Assembly: GCA_963923955.1 (NCBI GenBank) | Contig: OZ000552.1 | Span: 992,001 to 1,056,000 of the forward strand | DNA: 64,000 bases | Direction of reading: 5' to 3' | From: G963923955 sp963923955 | Lineage (GTDB): Bacteria; Pseudomonadota; Gammaproteobacteria; Eutrophobiales; Eutrophobiaceae | Shown here: one piece after another, positions 41,049 to 49,908 of the stretch | How the letters are laid out: every line of letters begins with the position of its first letter | How positions within the stretch are numbered: the first letter of the stretch is position 1 | Position numbers and translations under genes: made by a program | The notes under the pieces: generated by a model | What the model saw: the letters and a program-made list of their open reading frames with translations, nothing else | What the model was told of the DNA's origin: nothing | Database searches by the model: none

Positions 41049-43337
41049 ATGTTCACGCTCATTCAACGCCGTCTTTCAAACCGCCTGACCAGCACGACCG
41101 AAGAGTCAAGGGAAAGGGCGGCTTCTTTAACATGGCACGCCTTGTGGTTCGCTTTGGTTCTCACCCTGGCCCTGCCCAATGCCGCCAGCGCCCAGATAGA
41201 GGAAGTCGTGGTCACCGCCCAGCGGCGCGCCGAGTCCTTGCAGGATGTGCCGCTGGCCGTCTCGGCCTTCTCCGCCCAGCAGGCGACCCGAATGGGGGTC
41301 ACGGAGACGCTTGATCTCGCCCGCCTGACGCCGAATTTCATCGCCCAGAACAACACCGGACTGGGGACGGCGAATAGCTACGCCTTGCGCGGCTTGAGTA
41401 ACACGGAATCCATCGCCACCTTCGACCCGCCGGTGGGCACCTATATCGATGATTTTTTCATCCAACGCCAAAACGCCAACAACTACGCCCTGTTCGATAT
41501 CGAGCGCATTGAGGTCTTGCGCGGCCCGCAGGGCACCTTGTTCGGCCGCAACACCACAGGCGGTGCCGTGCGCATTATCTTGAAAGAACCGGGGGATGAA
41601 TTTGGCGGCTTCGTTGAGGCCGGGCTTGGCCGCTATGACCGTGTGCATTTCCGCGGCAGCGTGGATGTGCCCATATCCGTCGAGGATATTCGCGGCAAGT
41701 TCTCCGCCTACTACATCAATGACGATGGCTTCGTGAAGAACGAAAAGACCAGGGAGGATGACATCAACAAGGAGAGAAATATCGGGCTGCGCGGCGCGCT
41801 GCGATGGGACCTGGCACCGCACATCACTTGGGACGCAGCCCTTGCCTACATTGAGCATGACCACGCCAACCTGCTGCACACCGAGAAAGACAACAAGCGC
41901 TTTTCCAACACCGGCCTGAAACAGAGTGCGGCGCCCTTTGCCAGCCTCATCACCGGGCACAAGCGCAACTTCGGGCTGGGCAACGGCATCAAATCCATTC
42001 ATTTCACTTCCGACGTCGAGTGGCAGAGCCGCATCGGCACGGCCAGCATCTTAACCAGCTACTTAGACATGCGCCAGGAATACCTGCTGGATTTCTTCGA
42101 TGGTGGCGGCCCCACGGGTCTCTTCACCGTCGCCAACGAAAGCCGGCACAAGCAGTTCTCGCAAGAAGTAAAGCTCAGCGGCCGGGCGCTGGGGGATACG
42201 CTCAATTATGTCGCCGGCCTTTTCTATTTTAACGAGGACAATGAAACGGACTACGCCTCGTATAACTTCTTTGCCACCTTTCGCCGCCTGGCACCCCTGG
42301 AATATGATCGCATCCTGGACAACGGCGTGGATTCCTGGGCGCTGTACGGCCAGCTTGACTGGCGGGTGCACGAGCAATGGACCTTGACCGCCGGCCTGCG
42401 TTACACCGATGAGAGCAAGGACTTTGGCATCACCGATAACGGCAACAGCCAGGCGCGCAGCCGCTTTGGCGATGCCGAGTTGCTGCAGGCGGGGATCTCG
42501 CTGGAGCAAAATAAGAAGATCCTCACGCCGCGCTTTGCCGTTGAATACCGGCATAGCGATGATCTGATGGTGTTCGCATCAGCCACGCGCGGGTTCAAGT
42601 CCGGCGGCTGGAACGCCAGGGGCGTGCCGGCAGATCAACTGGAGGCCTTTGCGCCGGAGACGGTGTGGAATTACGAGGCGGGGCTGCGCTCTGAATGGCT
42701 GGCTTCCCGCCTGCGCGTGAACCTGACCGGTTTCTACTCGGACGTCAGCGATTTTCAGCTACCGGGCGGGGTTGACACGGGTGCCGGCATTGAATTTATC
42801 ACCGGCAACTTTGCCGATCTGGAGGTGTATGGCTTTGAAGCGGAATTGCAATTCACCCCGGTTGAGCGTTTGTATCTGTACGCCAATATCGGCATCATGG
42901 AAGCGGACTATAAAAACATCGCTGCGTCCGTTCTCGAACAGCAGCAGCGTTGCCGCGAGAAGAAGCAAGACTGCCTGCAAAGCATTGTGAACGCAACCGG
43001 CGACATCGCCCCGCCGACACGCACCCCGGAGCATACCGTCGCCATCGGCGGCTGGTACACGCTGCCCATCGGCGAGAACATGAACCTGATCCCCGCCATC
43101 AATGTGACCGACTATGGCGCGCACAACGTCAACACCAGCGGCGCCGCTGCCGCCTTGCTGTACGGCTATACGCTGGTCAGCGGCGGCGTAACCCTGCAAC
43201 ACACCACGCAGGATTGGTCCTTGACGGCATCTTGCAAGAACTGCACCGATCAGGAGTACTTTGTCACCTACCTGGCCACCAAACTCTACCTTGGCGACCC
43301 CGCCACTTGGTCGCTGACCTTTAACAAGCGATTTTGA
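41049..43337 (+). CDS. TonB-dependent outer membrane receptor
   Basis: A 762-residue receptor. A long N-terminal leader with hydrophobic core (LWFALVLTLALPNAASA) precedes the TonB box IEEVVVTAQRRAESLQDVPLA. The plug domain has YALRGLSNTESIATF, GTYIDDFFIQRQ and IEVLRGPQGTLFGRNTTGGAVRI. The barrel ends LTFNKRF with terminal Phe. AAGGAGG lies eight bases upstream of the ATG. It is related in architecture to, but clearly different from, the receptor at 4611-7193. The substrate is unknown; position next to the amidohydrolase/MFS block suggests it imports the pathway substrate. A strong terminator follows. Confidence 0.95.
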   Translation: MFTLIQRRLSNRLTSTTEESRERAASLTWHALWFALVLTLALPNAASAQIEEVVVTAQRRAESLQDVPLAVSAFSAQQATRMGVTETLDLARLTPNFIAQNNTGLGTANSYALRGLSNTESIATFDPPVGTYIDDFFIQRQNANNYALFDIERIEVLRGPQGTLFGRNTTGGAVRIILKEPGDEFGGFVEAGLGRYDRVHFRGSVDVPISVEDIRGKFSAYYINDDGFVKNEKTREDDINKERNIGLRGALRWDLAPHITWDAALAYIEHDHANLLHTEKDNKRFSNTGLKQSAAPFASLITGHKRNFGLGNGIKSIHFTSDVEWQSRIGTASILTSYLDMRQEYLLDFFDGGGPTGLFTVANESRHKQFSQEVKLSGRALGDTLNYVAGLFYFNEDNETDYASYNFFATFRRLAPLEYDRILDNGVDSWALYGQLDWRVHEQWTLTAGLRYTDESKDFGITDNGNSQARSRFGDAELLQAGISLEQNKKILTPRFAVEYRHSDDLMVFASATRGFKSGGWNARGVPADQLEAFAPETVWNYEAGLRSEWLASRLRVNLTGFYSDVSDFQLPGGVDTGAGIEFITGNFADLEVYGFEAELQFTPVERLYLYANIGIMEADYKNIAASVLEQQQRCREKKQDCLQSIVNATGDIAPPTRTPEHTVAIGGWYTLPIGENMNLIPAINVTDYGAHNVNTSGAAAALLYGYTLVSGGVTLQHTTQDWSLTASCKNCTDQEYFVTYLATKLYLGDPATWSLTFNKRF

Positions 43338-43368
43338 CTCGCTAATGGAAAAGCAGAGCCTTCACAGA

Positions 43369-43395
43369 CGCCGGCCTCGAGCCGGCGCTTTTTTT
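43369..43395 (+). terminator. intrinsic terminator of the receptor gene
   Basis: A 7-bp GC-rich stem CGCCGGC / GCCGGCG with loop CTCGA, followed by C and seven T. It lies 32 bases after the receptor stop codon. Confidence 0.9.
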
Positions 43396-43487
43396 AAGGG
43401 CTTTTTGCAAGGGGATTTCGGGAGGTATCCCGTGGCGCGTTTAGTTGGGTGGAAGGGTGCGCTGTTGACGGAGCAACTGATGTAAAA

Positions 43488-44198
43488 TTATTTCTCATAG
43501 CCGAGCAGAACGAAGTCTTCTTCATAGAGGGCGTAGATTTTGGCCTTTTGCTCGTCAGTCAAGACCGGATAGGGGCCGGTATGCAGGTGACGGCTGTTGT
43601 TTTTATGGTGGCGGGGGACTGGCTCGCCCACCACCGTATCCAGGTATGCGAACACCGCGGCCATGTCTTCCGTTCTGCCGATGAACTCATAGGGGCTGAG
43701 ATCAGAACCGATGATGAGATGCTGTGGACGGATGTGGGTATCGGCCATTGTTACCCGCTTCCCCCCGACAATGGCCACGCGCTCACCGGCCAAGAGCGCA
43801 TCCAGATACTGATCAATTTGCAAGGGCTGCTGCCGCAGGTGCCTTGCCCCGTTCATGTAATTGAGCATGTAGTAGGATAAAAAGCGCGCATACGGGTTTC
43901 TGACCACGGTGAAAATGCGCCAGCCCTTGTATGTGGTTTGCAGGGTTTCCCTAAGCCGACAGTAGTCAAGATGCGTGTACCCGAAGCGGGTGTGGAAGGC
44001 CGGTGTGCCGAGTACATCCCGGCAGGCGGGGCGAAAGCGCAGCAGGGCGTATTTTATTGAGGCGCAACCGGTCTTGGGGATTTCCACATACAGCAGCCGC
44101 CGTTCCGGGATCTCGTGCGTTGGTACGCGGAACTGTAGGGGGATCGCCCAGCGTCTCCAGATACGCAGGATTCTTCTTAAATAGCTCAAGGGTCGCAT
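43488..44198 (-). CDS. sulfotransferase family protein
   Basis: A 236-residue protein of the sulfotransferase-2 (carbohydrate/HNK-like) family. The 5'-phosphosulfate loop is seen in VEIPKTGCASIKYALLRF and the 3'-phosphate region in FTVVRNPYARFLSYYML. It transfers sulfate from PAPS to an acceptor, often a glycan or lipid. The N-terminus is basic (RRILRIWRRW) with no clear signal peptide. It is a single gene convergent with the TonB receptor; flanks show no glycan-synthesis genes, so its acceptor is open. No ribosome site of note precedes the ATG. Confidence 0.85.
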   Translation of the reverse strand: MRPLSYLRRILRIWRRWAIPLQFRVPTHEIPERRLLYVEIPKTGCASIKYALLRFRPACRDVLGTPAFHTRFGYTHLDYCRLRETLQTTYKGWRIFTVVRNPYARFLSYYMLNYMNGARHLRQQPLQIDQYLDALLAGERVAIVGGKRVTMADTHIRPQHLIIGSDLSPYEFIGRTEDMAAVFAYLDTVVGEPVPRHHKNNSRHLHTGPYPVLTDEQKAKIYALYEEDFVLLGYEK

Positions 44199-44363
44199 AC
44201 TATTCTCGACGTATTAAGGAATCTCAGGATGTGTTCTTTGGTGCACCGTTTGAGGGAAGCAACGGAGCGTAGCGTCCTCCGGCACAGGAGGCCTGGTATG
44301 GGAGGTTGAGGGCGAACTTTGTGTAATCCAGTCGTATGCCTTGGCTGTTCAAGACTCGTCTGG
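44199..44363. other. intergenic region without recognised feature
   Basis: The gap between the sulfotransferase start and the small membrane protein contains no hairpin with T-run and no good promoter hexamers that I can support. Confidence 0.4.
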
Positions 44364-44555
44364 CTAGAAAAAGGACTTAACCAGAACCGCGATCATCAGC
44401 ACGATCATAATGCGGTTTGTTACGCGCACTTCAGCAAGCATAACCTCCAACCTTTTTAGCCGCTCGTCAATCATGCCGCTCGCTTCTCTTTCACCAGATA
44501 TACCCTGTTCCTCACAAGTATAGCTGGCTAACCCGCTGACAATCAATGCTGACAA
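44364..44555 (-). CDS. small coiled-coil/membrane protein
   Basis: A 63-residue open frame; the conserved part begins at Met28 (MIDERLKRLEVMLAEVRVTNRIMIVLMIAVLVKSFF), so the real protein may be only 36 residues, with a start near 44474. A short amphipathic helix is followed by one membrane helix ending SFF. The DNA has a decayed paralogue at 2915-3010, where the amphipathic part survives, which supports this being a real, once-duplicated gene. The function is unknown; the helix-plus-membrane layout is reminiscent of the C-terminal half of the DUF1640 copies. Confidence 0.5.
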   Translation of the reverse strand: MSALIVSGLASYTCEEQGISGEREASGMIDERLKRLEVMLAEVRVTNRIMIVLMIAVLVKSFF

Positions 44556-44584
44556 ATAAATCAGCCCGCCGCCGCATCGCCAGC

Positions 44585-45181
44585 CTATTTCAACTCCGAC
44601 AGCAGTTGATTCAACTCCACGACATAGCCATCGGGGTCGATCAGTACGCTGACCTTTACCTTGATCATGCCCCGGCCCTGGTAGTCGGGATAGCGCGTCT
44701 CGCTGGGTTCATCCAACACTTTAACGCCCAAGGTCTTGCGCGCCGCTTCAAAACGAGACTCCAGGTTGTCGGTGTTGAACACCAGCACGATGCTGCCGAT
44801 GGAAAAGGGTTCAGCACCCTGATTGACCGGCTGCTTTGCAGGTTTCCGGTATTGCAACAGGCCGATGACGCCGATGTAATCATCGTTGGCCTGCAAGAAC
44901 ACTAGGCGCAGGGCGCGCTCGGCGCTGGCTACGTCTTTCGCCTCGCGCGGGGTGCGAATCTCCCGATCATAGATCACCTTCAAGCCTAAGGCATCGCGAT
45001 AAAAGGCCAGCGATTTGTCGATGTCGCGCACCACTAAGGTGGTGCGCCGGAGATCAATATCAATGCGCTCAGCTTCCGGCACCGGCGCGGCCTGCACACT
45101 TGCCAGGCCCATCACCTGACCGCCGAGCAGGGCGCTGCACAGCAAGACGGCCAGCAGCGGCTTTCGCATCAAGCTATTCAT
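44585..45181 (-). CDS. exported VOC superfamily protein
   Basis: A 198-residue VOC protein with a Sec signal peptide (MRKPLLAVLLCSALLGGQVMG..VQA), unusual because VOC enzymes are normally cytoplasmic. The VOC domain starts RRTTLVVRDIDKSLAFYRDALGLKVIYD and ends DPDGYVVELNQLLSE. It is a paralogue of the cytoplasmic VOC protein at 16847-17386. GAGGAGG seven bases upstream fixes ATG 45181; the longer frame to 45301 is discarded. It overlaps the DUF1838 gene by eight bases, so they are translationally coupled and both products are exported. Confidence 0.88.
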   Translation of the reverse strand: MNSLMRKPLLAVLLCSALLGGQVMGLASVQAAPVPEAERIDIDLRRTTLVVRDIDKSLAFYRDALGLKVIYDREIRTPREAKDVASAERALRLVFLQANDDYIGVIGLLQYRKPAKQPVNQGAEPFSIGSIVLVFNTDNLESRFEAARKTLGVKVLDEPSETRYPDYQGRGMIKVKVSVLIDPDGYVVELNQLLSELK

Positions 45182-46070
45182 CTTTTTGCCTCCTCGCGTC
45201 ATCAATGAATTTTTTGAAATAGGTCCAGCTGGTCTCGTTGGGGCGCTCATCATCACCGGACGGCGGCTGGGTGTATTGCGGGTAGTTGGCCTTGATCTCA
45301 TCCTTAATCAGCGCCGGCAGCGCATCCCAGCTATCCAAGTTCTTGCCGGTGGCGTTCACATACATCAGGCCGGGGCGGCTGCCCATCTTCATCCACGGCA
45401 GCCATTGGGCGATCCGCACCCATGCGATATTCATCGTCCCCCGATCTTTGGACAGATCGGCGAAATCATCCAGTTGCGTGGAGAAGTCAAAGATTTCGGT
45501 GGCGTGATAAGTGCCGCCGACATAGTCCTGATAATCCCCGCCGAGTGCGTTGGTGTAGAACAGCGGGATTTCGTAATTGATGAAGGCCGTGCCGTCAATT
45601 TCCTCAAACTGAAAACTGCGCTCCTTGCCGTCGCGACCGATGGGAAATTGCGGCGGCTGGTTGACCGGATCGTTGGCGACATGAACGACCTCAACACGCT
45701 CGCCCGTCCACGGGTTGTCCCATTGTCGCAGGATCGCGCCGCTCTTTGGATCAAGATACAACATGATCTCGCGCGAGACCTTGCGAAAGCCCTCGCCCCG
45801 CTCTTTATCGCGCACGGTGACGCACTGGCGCACACTCATGCCCAGCACACCGAACAGCAGTTTGTCGCGCTCGCCCGGCACACGCGAGTAGGCGCGGCCC
45901 TGCCATTGATAGGTGACGGGGTCGTTGTCTTGCAGCGAGCACAGCAGCTTGCGCTGCGCCTGCACGGCACCCTCGCCGGTGTTGAAATCGATGGTCTTGC
46001 CCGCTTGGGCCGGGCTTACGAAGATCAGCAGTAGGCTGAGTATCAAAGAAGTGGATAGGTTCCTAGGCAT
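45174..46070 (-). CDS. exported DUF1838 protein
   Basis: A 298-residue protein with a Sec signal peptide (MPRNLSTSLILSLLLIFVSPAQA) and a DUF1838-type mature part: REIMLYLDPKSGAILRQWDNPWTGERVEVVHVANDPVN, then FINYEIPLFYTNALGG and SRPGLMYVNATGKNLDSWDALP. DUF1838 proteins are often Tat- or Sec-exported and found in degradation clusters of sphingomonads and marine bacteria; the activity is not established. AGGAGAG eight bases before ATG 46070 supports this start over the codon at 46118. It is coupled to the exported VOC gene. Confidence 0.87.
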   Translation of the reverse strand: MPRNLSTSLILSLLLIFVSPAQAGKTIDFNTGEGAVQAQRKLLCSLQDNDPVTYQWQGRAYSRVPGERDKLLFGVLGMSVRQCVTVRDKERGEGFRKVSREIMLYLDPKSGAILRQWDNPWTGERVEVVHVANDPVNQPPQFPIGRDGKERSFQFEEIDGTAFINYEIPLFYTNALGGDYQDYVGGTYHATEIFDFSTQLDDFADLSKDRGTMNIAWVRIAQWLPWMKMGSRPGLMYVNATGKNLDSWDALPALIKDEIKANYPQYTQPPSGDDERPNETSWTYFKKFIDDARRQKDE

Positions 46071-46256
46071 GGCATTCTCTCCTAAAAAGGCGATTGTGAA
46101 ATGACTGTCGGCGATCATACCTGATGCGGCGGGGCTGATAAAGCCGATTGACTGAATTTTGTCGGCTGGCGGCGTTTGGTAGTGCTATCAGAGACGATAG
46201 CCCGGGCGGGTCTGAATAAAGGATCACCCCGCAGCGTGGCGTCCCCCGAAGAAAGA
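46071..46256. other. intergenic region upstream of DUF1838
   Basis: No gene is seen. This gap should hold the promoter of the DUF1838-VOC operon, but I see no clear hexamers. Confidence 0.4.
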
Positions 46257-46285
46257 AAAGTGCTGGAGCTACGTTCCAGCACTTT
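46257..46285 (-). terminator. intrinsic terminator of the lipoprotein gene
   Basis: An 11-bp perfect stem AAAGTGCTGGA / TCCAGCACTTT with a 7-base loop. On the minus strand it is followed by TTTTCTTTCTTC. Confidence 0.85.
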
Positions 46286-46299
46286 CATCAGCAGTCCAC

Positions 46300-46321
46300 G
46301 GCACTACCTAAAAGTAGTGCC
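46300..46321. repeat. second hairpin between gene end and terminator
   Basis: Perfect inverted repeat GGCACTAC-CTAAAA-GTAGTGCC (8-bp arms) just upstream, in transcription sense, of the terminator at 46257-46285. It may stabilise the 3' end of the abundant lipoprotein mRNA. Confidence 0.7.
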
Positions 46322-46344
46322 AGGCCTTTGCTTGGCCGTCCGCC

Positions 46345-46803
46345 TTACGGCGAGGATGCTTCAGGCGGCGCTGGTGGTGCTTCGGGTGCCGCTGGCGCTG
46401 CTTCAGGCATATCCTCCACAGCAGGTTCGGCCATTTCCATGCCTTCTTGCATCATCTGCCCGGCCTCGGCTTCCATATCCCCGGCCATATCGCCCATTCC
46501 CTCGCCCATGCTGTCCATGGCCTCTCCTGCCATTGCCGCAGACTCTTCAGCCATGGCATCCGCCTCGTCGGTGATGGCCTCAGCAGCATCTGCGGCAAGC
46601 TCGCCGCCGGCTGCATCCGCCCCTTCCATTGCCGCAGCTGCAGCCGCTTCATCGGCGCTTGCGGGGGCAGCATCGGCTGCCGGTGCCGCGGTTGCCGCCG
46701 TATCGCCAGCGCTCGTCTCCGCCGCTTCATCACCACCCTGACCACAGCCGCTCAGCATCAGCGTGGCTGCTACTGCCAACAAAATGAATAATTTATTTAA
46801 CAT
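46345..46803 (-). CDS. Ala/Glu/Met-rich lipoprotein of low complexity
   Basis: A 152-residue protein with a lipoprotein signal (LFILLAVAATLMLSGC, lipobox LSGC). The mature part is nearly all Ala, Glu, Asp, Met, Gly and Pro, with repeats such as MAEESAAMAGEAMDSMGEGMGDMAGD and a Pro-rich end. It is strongly acidic and probably disordered or a long helix in the periplasm. Comparable small acidic lipoproteins are abundant envelope proteins in some proteobacteria, but I cannot assign a role. A ribosome site of GGAG/AGGGG type precedes the ATG. Strong dual hairpins follow the gene. Confidence 0.8.
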   Translation of the reverse strand: MLNKLFILLAVAATLMLSGCGQGGDEAAETSAGDTAATAAPAADAAPASADEAAAAAAMEGADAAGGELAADAAEAITDEADAMAEESAAMAGEAMDSMGEGMGDMAGDMEAEAGQMMQEGMEMAEPAVEDMPEAAPAAPEAPPAPPEASSP

Positions 46804-46950
46804 AACCCCTCTCCCGAGCTCTCGCTCTATCTTTGTTACACTTTAGGATGAATAAAATTCCCAGTACCAACCGCAGAGCATAGTCCAGTCCTGCTGCAAT
46901 AATCAACAAATATATTAGCCTATCGGGGCGAAAATTGCCAAATAAACATC

Positions 46951-48630
46951 TTATTCATCGGTCACGCAGCCCTCTGCGGCGGATTTGACGTTTTTGATAT
47001 ATTTATACAGCGTGCCGCGCTCCGCCTTGTATGCTGGCATCGCCCATTCAGATCGGCGCCGCTTGAGTTCCTCATCCGTAATCTCCACCTGGATAAGGTT
47101 TTGGGAGGCATCAATGGTGATCTTATCCCCGTCTTTCAGCAGGGCAATCGGGCCGCCTTCCTGCGCCTCAGGCACGACGTGGCCGATGATGAAGCCATGC
47201 GAGCCGCCGGAGAAACGTCCATCCGTGATCATGGCGACATGCTCGCCTAAGCCGGCACCCATAAGCGCCGCTGTCGGTGTCAGCATCTCCGGCATGCCCG
47301 GTCCGCCTTTCGGGCCCTCATAGCGGATGACAACCGCATCGCCCTTTGCTATGCGGCCGTCTTCCAGCGCTTTCAGCATGGCCTCCTCAGAGTCAAAGAC
47401 CTTTGCCGTGCCGCCAAAGCGCTCGCCTTCCTTGCCGGTGATCTTTGCCACCGCACCGCCGGGGGCCAGGTTGCCGCTTAAGATGCGTAGATGGCCGGAG
47501 GCCTTTATGGGCTGCTGCAAGAGGCGGATGACATCCTGCGCGGCCGACAGGGCCGGTATTTCGGCGAGGTTCTCGGCGATGGTGCGGCCGGTGACCGTTT
47601 TGCAGTCACCGTTGATGAGATCCTTTTCCAGCAGGTATTTCATCACGGCAGGGATGCCGCCAATGTTGTGCAGGTCTTCCATCACATAGCGGCCGCTGGG
47701 TTTGAGATCGGCGAGCAGCGGGGTGCGGGCGCTGGTCTTCGCAAAATCATCGAGTGTTAATGCAACGCCCACTGAACGCGCCATGGCGATCAGATGCAAC
47801 ACGGCATTGGTTGACCCGCCGAGAATGATGACCATGACCATGGCATTTTCAAGGGCTGCACGGGTCATGATGTCAGCCGGCCGTAGATCCAGTTCCAGCA
47901 GTCTTTTAATCGCCCTGCCGGCATCAAAACATTCCGCCAGTTTGCCGGGATCGACTGCCGGCGTTGATGAGCTATACGGCAGCGACATGCCTAGTGCCTC
48001 GATTGCCGAAGCCATGGTATTGGCGGTGTACATGCCGCCGCAGGCACCGGCACCGGGGCAGGCCCCGGCAACGATGGCGCGCCGCGTATCCTCATCAATG
48101 CGGCCGGCGATAAACTCTCCATAACTCTGGAAGGCAGAGATGATATCGACCTTTTGCTCATCCACATAACCGGCCTTGATCGTGCCGCCGTAGATCATCA
48201 GCGCCGGACGATTAAGGCGGCCCATTGCCATGAGACAGCCCGGCATATTTTTATCGCAGCCCGGAATGGAGATGTTGGCATCATACCACTGGCCGGCCAT
48301 CACCGTTTCAATGGAGTCTGCGATCAGGTCGCGCGATTGCAGGGAATAGCTCATGCCATCGGTGCCCATGGACATGCCATCGCTGACACCAACCGTATTA
48401 AAACGCATCCCGATGAGCCCGGCATCCTCCACCCCTTCCTTGACCCGTTGCGCCAGGTCTAACAGGTGCATGTTGCAGGGATTGCCCTCATACCAGACAC
48501 TGGCAATGCCTACCTGGGCCTTGTCCATATCTTTGTCATCAAGCCCGGTGGCATAGAGCATGGCCTGCGAGCCGCCTTGCGACTTAGGCCGGGTGATGCG
48601 GGCGCTGTAGCGATTGAGTGCCTTGTCCAT
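46951..48630 (-). CDS. ilvD: dihydroxy-acid dehydratase
   Basis: A 559-residue enzyme of branched-chain amino acid synthesis that converts 2,3-dihydroxy-isovalerate or -methylvalerate to the 2-oxo acid. Iron-sulfur cysteines are visible in WYEGNPCNMHLLDLA, SIPGCDKNMPGCLMAMGRLN and GACPGAGACGGMYTANTM. The C-terminal swivel segment GRFSGGSHGFIIGHVVPEAQEGGPIAL is typical. The open frame runs to 48708, but homologues begin near MDKALNRYSARIT, so I use ATG 48630. It is divergent from argE. The length matches the plastid/actinobacterial-type short IlvD more than the E. coli 616-residue form. Confidence 0.95.
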   Translation of the reverse strand: MDKALNRYSARITRPKSQGGSQAMLYATGLDDKDMDKAQVGIASVWYEGNPCNMHLLDLAQRVKEGVEDAGLIGMRFNTVGVSDGMSMGTDGMSYSLQSRDLIADSIETVMAGQWYDANISIPGCDKNMPGCLMAMGRLNRPALMIYGGTIKAGYVDEQKVDIISAFQSYGEFIAGRIDEDTRRAIVAGACPGAGACGGMYTANTMASAIEALGMSLPYSSSTPAVDPGKLAECFDAGRAIKRLLELDLRPADIMTRAALENAMVMVIILGGSTNAVLHLIAMARSVGVALTLDDFAKTSARTPLLADLKPSGRYVMEDLHNIGGIPAVMKYLLEKDLINGDCKTVTGRTIAENLAEIPALSAAQDVIRLLQQPIKASGHLRILSGNLAPGGAVAKITGKEGERFGGTAKVFDSEEAMLKALEDGRIAKGDAVVIRYEGPKGGPGMPEMLTPTAALMGAGLGEHVAMITDGRFSGGSHGFIIGHVVPEAQEGGPIALLKDGDKITIDASQNLIQVEITDEELKRRRSEWAMPAYKAERGTLYKYIKNVKSAAEGCVTDE

Positions 48631-48728
48631 CTCCAGTGTCACCAACAATGTTATATTTAGCAAGCTGCGATAGAATACAACAGGGCAGGGAAACCTGTCA
48701 TTAGTCAAAATCGAAGTTGCGACAAGCC

Positions 48729-49883
48729 ATGTCAGCCAAATTACCGAGATTTATCGATTTATTCAGTGAATTGATCAGCCTGCCGTCGGTCAGCAGCGTG
48801 AATCCGGCCATTGACCAGAGCAATCGTCCCGTGGTGGAGCTACTGGCGGGCTGGCTGGATGAATTGGGTTTTGCGGTTGAGTTGATGCCGGTCGCTGGTG
48901 CTGCTGGCGATAAGCTGAACCTGATTGCCTGTCTCGGCCGGGGGACAGACGGACTGGTCCTATCTGGCCACACCGACACCGTTCCCTGTAACGAGTCACT
49001 CTGGATGCAGTCGCCGTTCAGGTTGACCGAGAAGGATAATCGCCTGTACGGCCTGGGCACATCCGACATGAAGGGCTTTTTCCCCATCGTGCTGGAGACC
49101 TTGAAGGCAATGGAGCTGGACCGGATAAAGCGCCCCTTGTACATCTTGGCAACCAGTGATGAGGAGAGCACGATGGCCGGTGCTCGGGCGCTGGTGAATG
49201 CAAAACGCCCCGTAGGCAGACACGCATTGATCGGCGAGCCAACCGGCCTGCAACCCATAAGCAGGCATAAGGGCATCATGGTGGAGACCATCAAGCTACT
49301 TGGCAGAGCCGGACACTCCAGCGACCCGGCATTGGGGGTCAACGCGCTTGAAGGCATGTACACGGTGATGGGTGCCTTGCTGAACTGGCGCAAGGAAATA
49401 CAGGCCCGATATAAAAATCCTGCCTTTACGGTTCCCGTGCCGACCATGAATTTTGGTACGATCAAGGGCGGTGATAACCCGAATCGCATCTGTGCTGATT
49501 GTGAGTTATCCATTGACCTGCGCCTGTTGCCGCGCATGGAATCTGCGGCCATGCGCACGGACTTGCGCAAGCAGGTAAGGCAGTGTCTTGATGGTTCAGG
49601 TCTGAGCGTAGAGTTTGATCCCATCTTCTCCGGCCTGCCACCGATGGAGACGGATAATAATGCTGAGATCGTAAAGATTGCCGAAGATCTATCCGGCATC
49701 AAGGCCGGAACCGTGGCATTTGGCACGGAAGGGCCGTATCTGAATGCGATGGGCATGCAGACAGTTGTCTTGGGCCCAGGCGATATTGACCAGGCCCATC
49801 AGGCGAATGAATATCTGGCCTTAGAGCGGATTAAGCCGATGCAGAGGCTGTTAGGGCAAATGATTCAGCACTTTTGCCTGTGA
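48729..49883 (+). CDS. argE: acetylornithine deacetylase
   Basis: A 384-residue M20 metallopeptidase-fold enzyme. Metal ligands lie in LVLSGHTDTVPC (His, Asp), YGLGTSDMKGFF (Asp) and ATSDEESTMAGA (Glu-Glu), with a dimerisation domain starting IMVETIKLLGRAGHSSDP. It removes acetate from N-acetylornithine in arginine synthesis. Immediate linkage to argA downstream supports ArgE over other M20 enzymes such as DapE. A TTG at 48717 is in frame; ATG 48729 gives the normal start. The promoter must lie in the 98-base divergent gap with ilvD. Confidence 0.92.
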   Translation: MSAKLPRFIDLFSELISLPSVSSVNPAIDQSNRPVVELLAGWLDELGFAVELMPVAGAAGDKLNLIACLGRGTDGLVLSGHTDTVPCNESLWMQSPFRLTEKDNRLYGLGTSDMKGFFPIVLETLKAMELDRIKRPLYILATSDEESTMAGARALVNAKRPVGRHALIGEPTGLQPISRHKGIMVETIKLLGRAGHSSDPALGVNALEGMYTVMGALLNWRKEIQARYKNPAFTVPVPTMNFGTIKGGDNPNRICADCELSIDLRLLPRMESAAMRTDLRKQVRQCLDGSGLSVEFDPIFSGLPPMETDNNAEIVKIAEDLSGIKAGTVAFGTEGPYLNAMGMQTVVLGPGDIDQAHQANEYLALERIKPMQRLLGQMIQHFCL

Positions 49884-49908
49884 TGCGTAAAAAATTAGAA
49901 CACGAATA

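Noticed and set aside
46328..46741. Plus-strand Ala/Ser/Pro-rich open frame
   Set aside because: Antisense image of the low-complexity lipoprotein gene.
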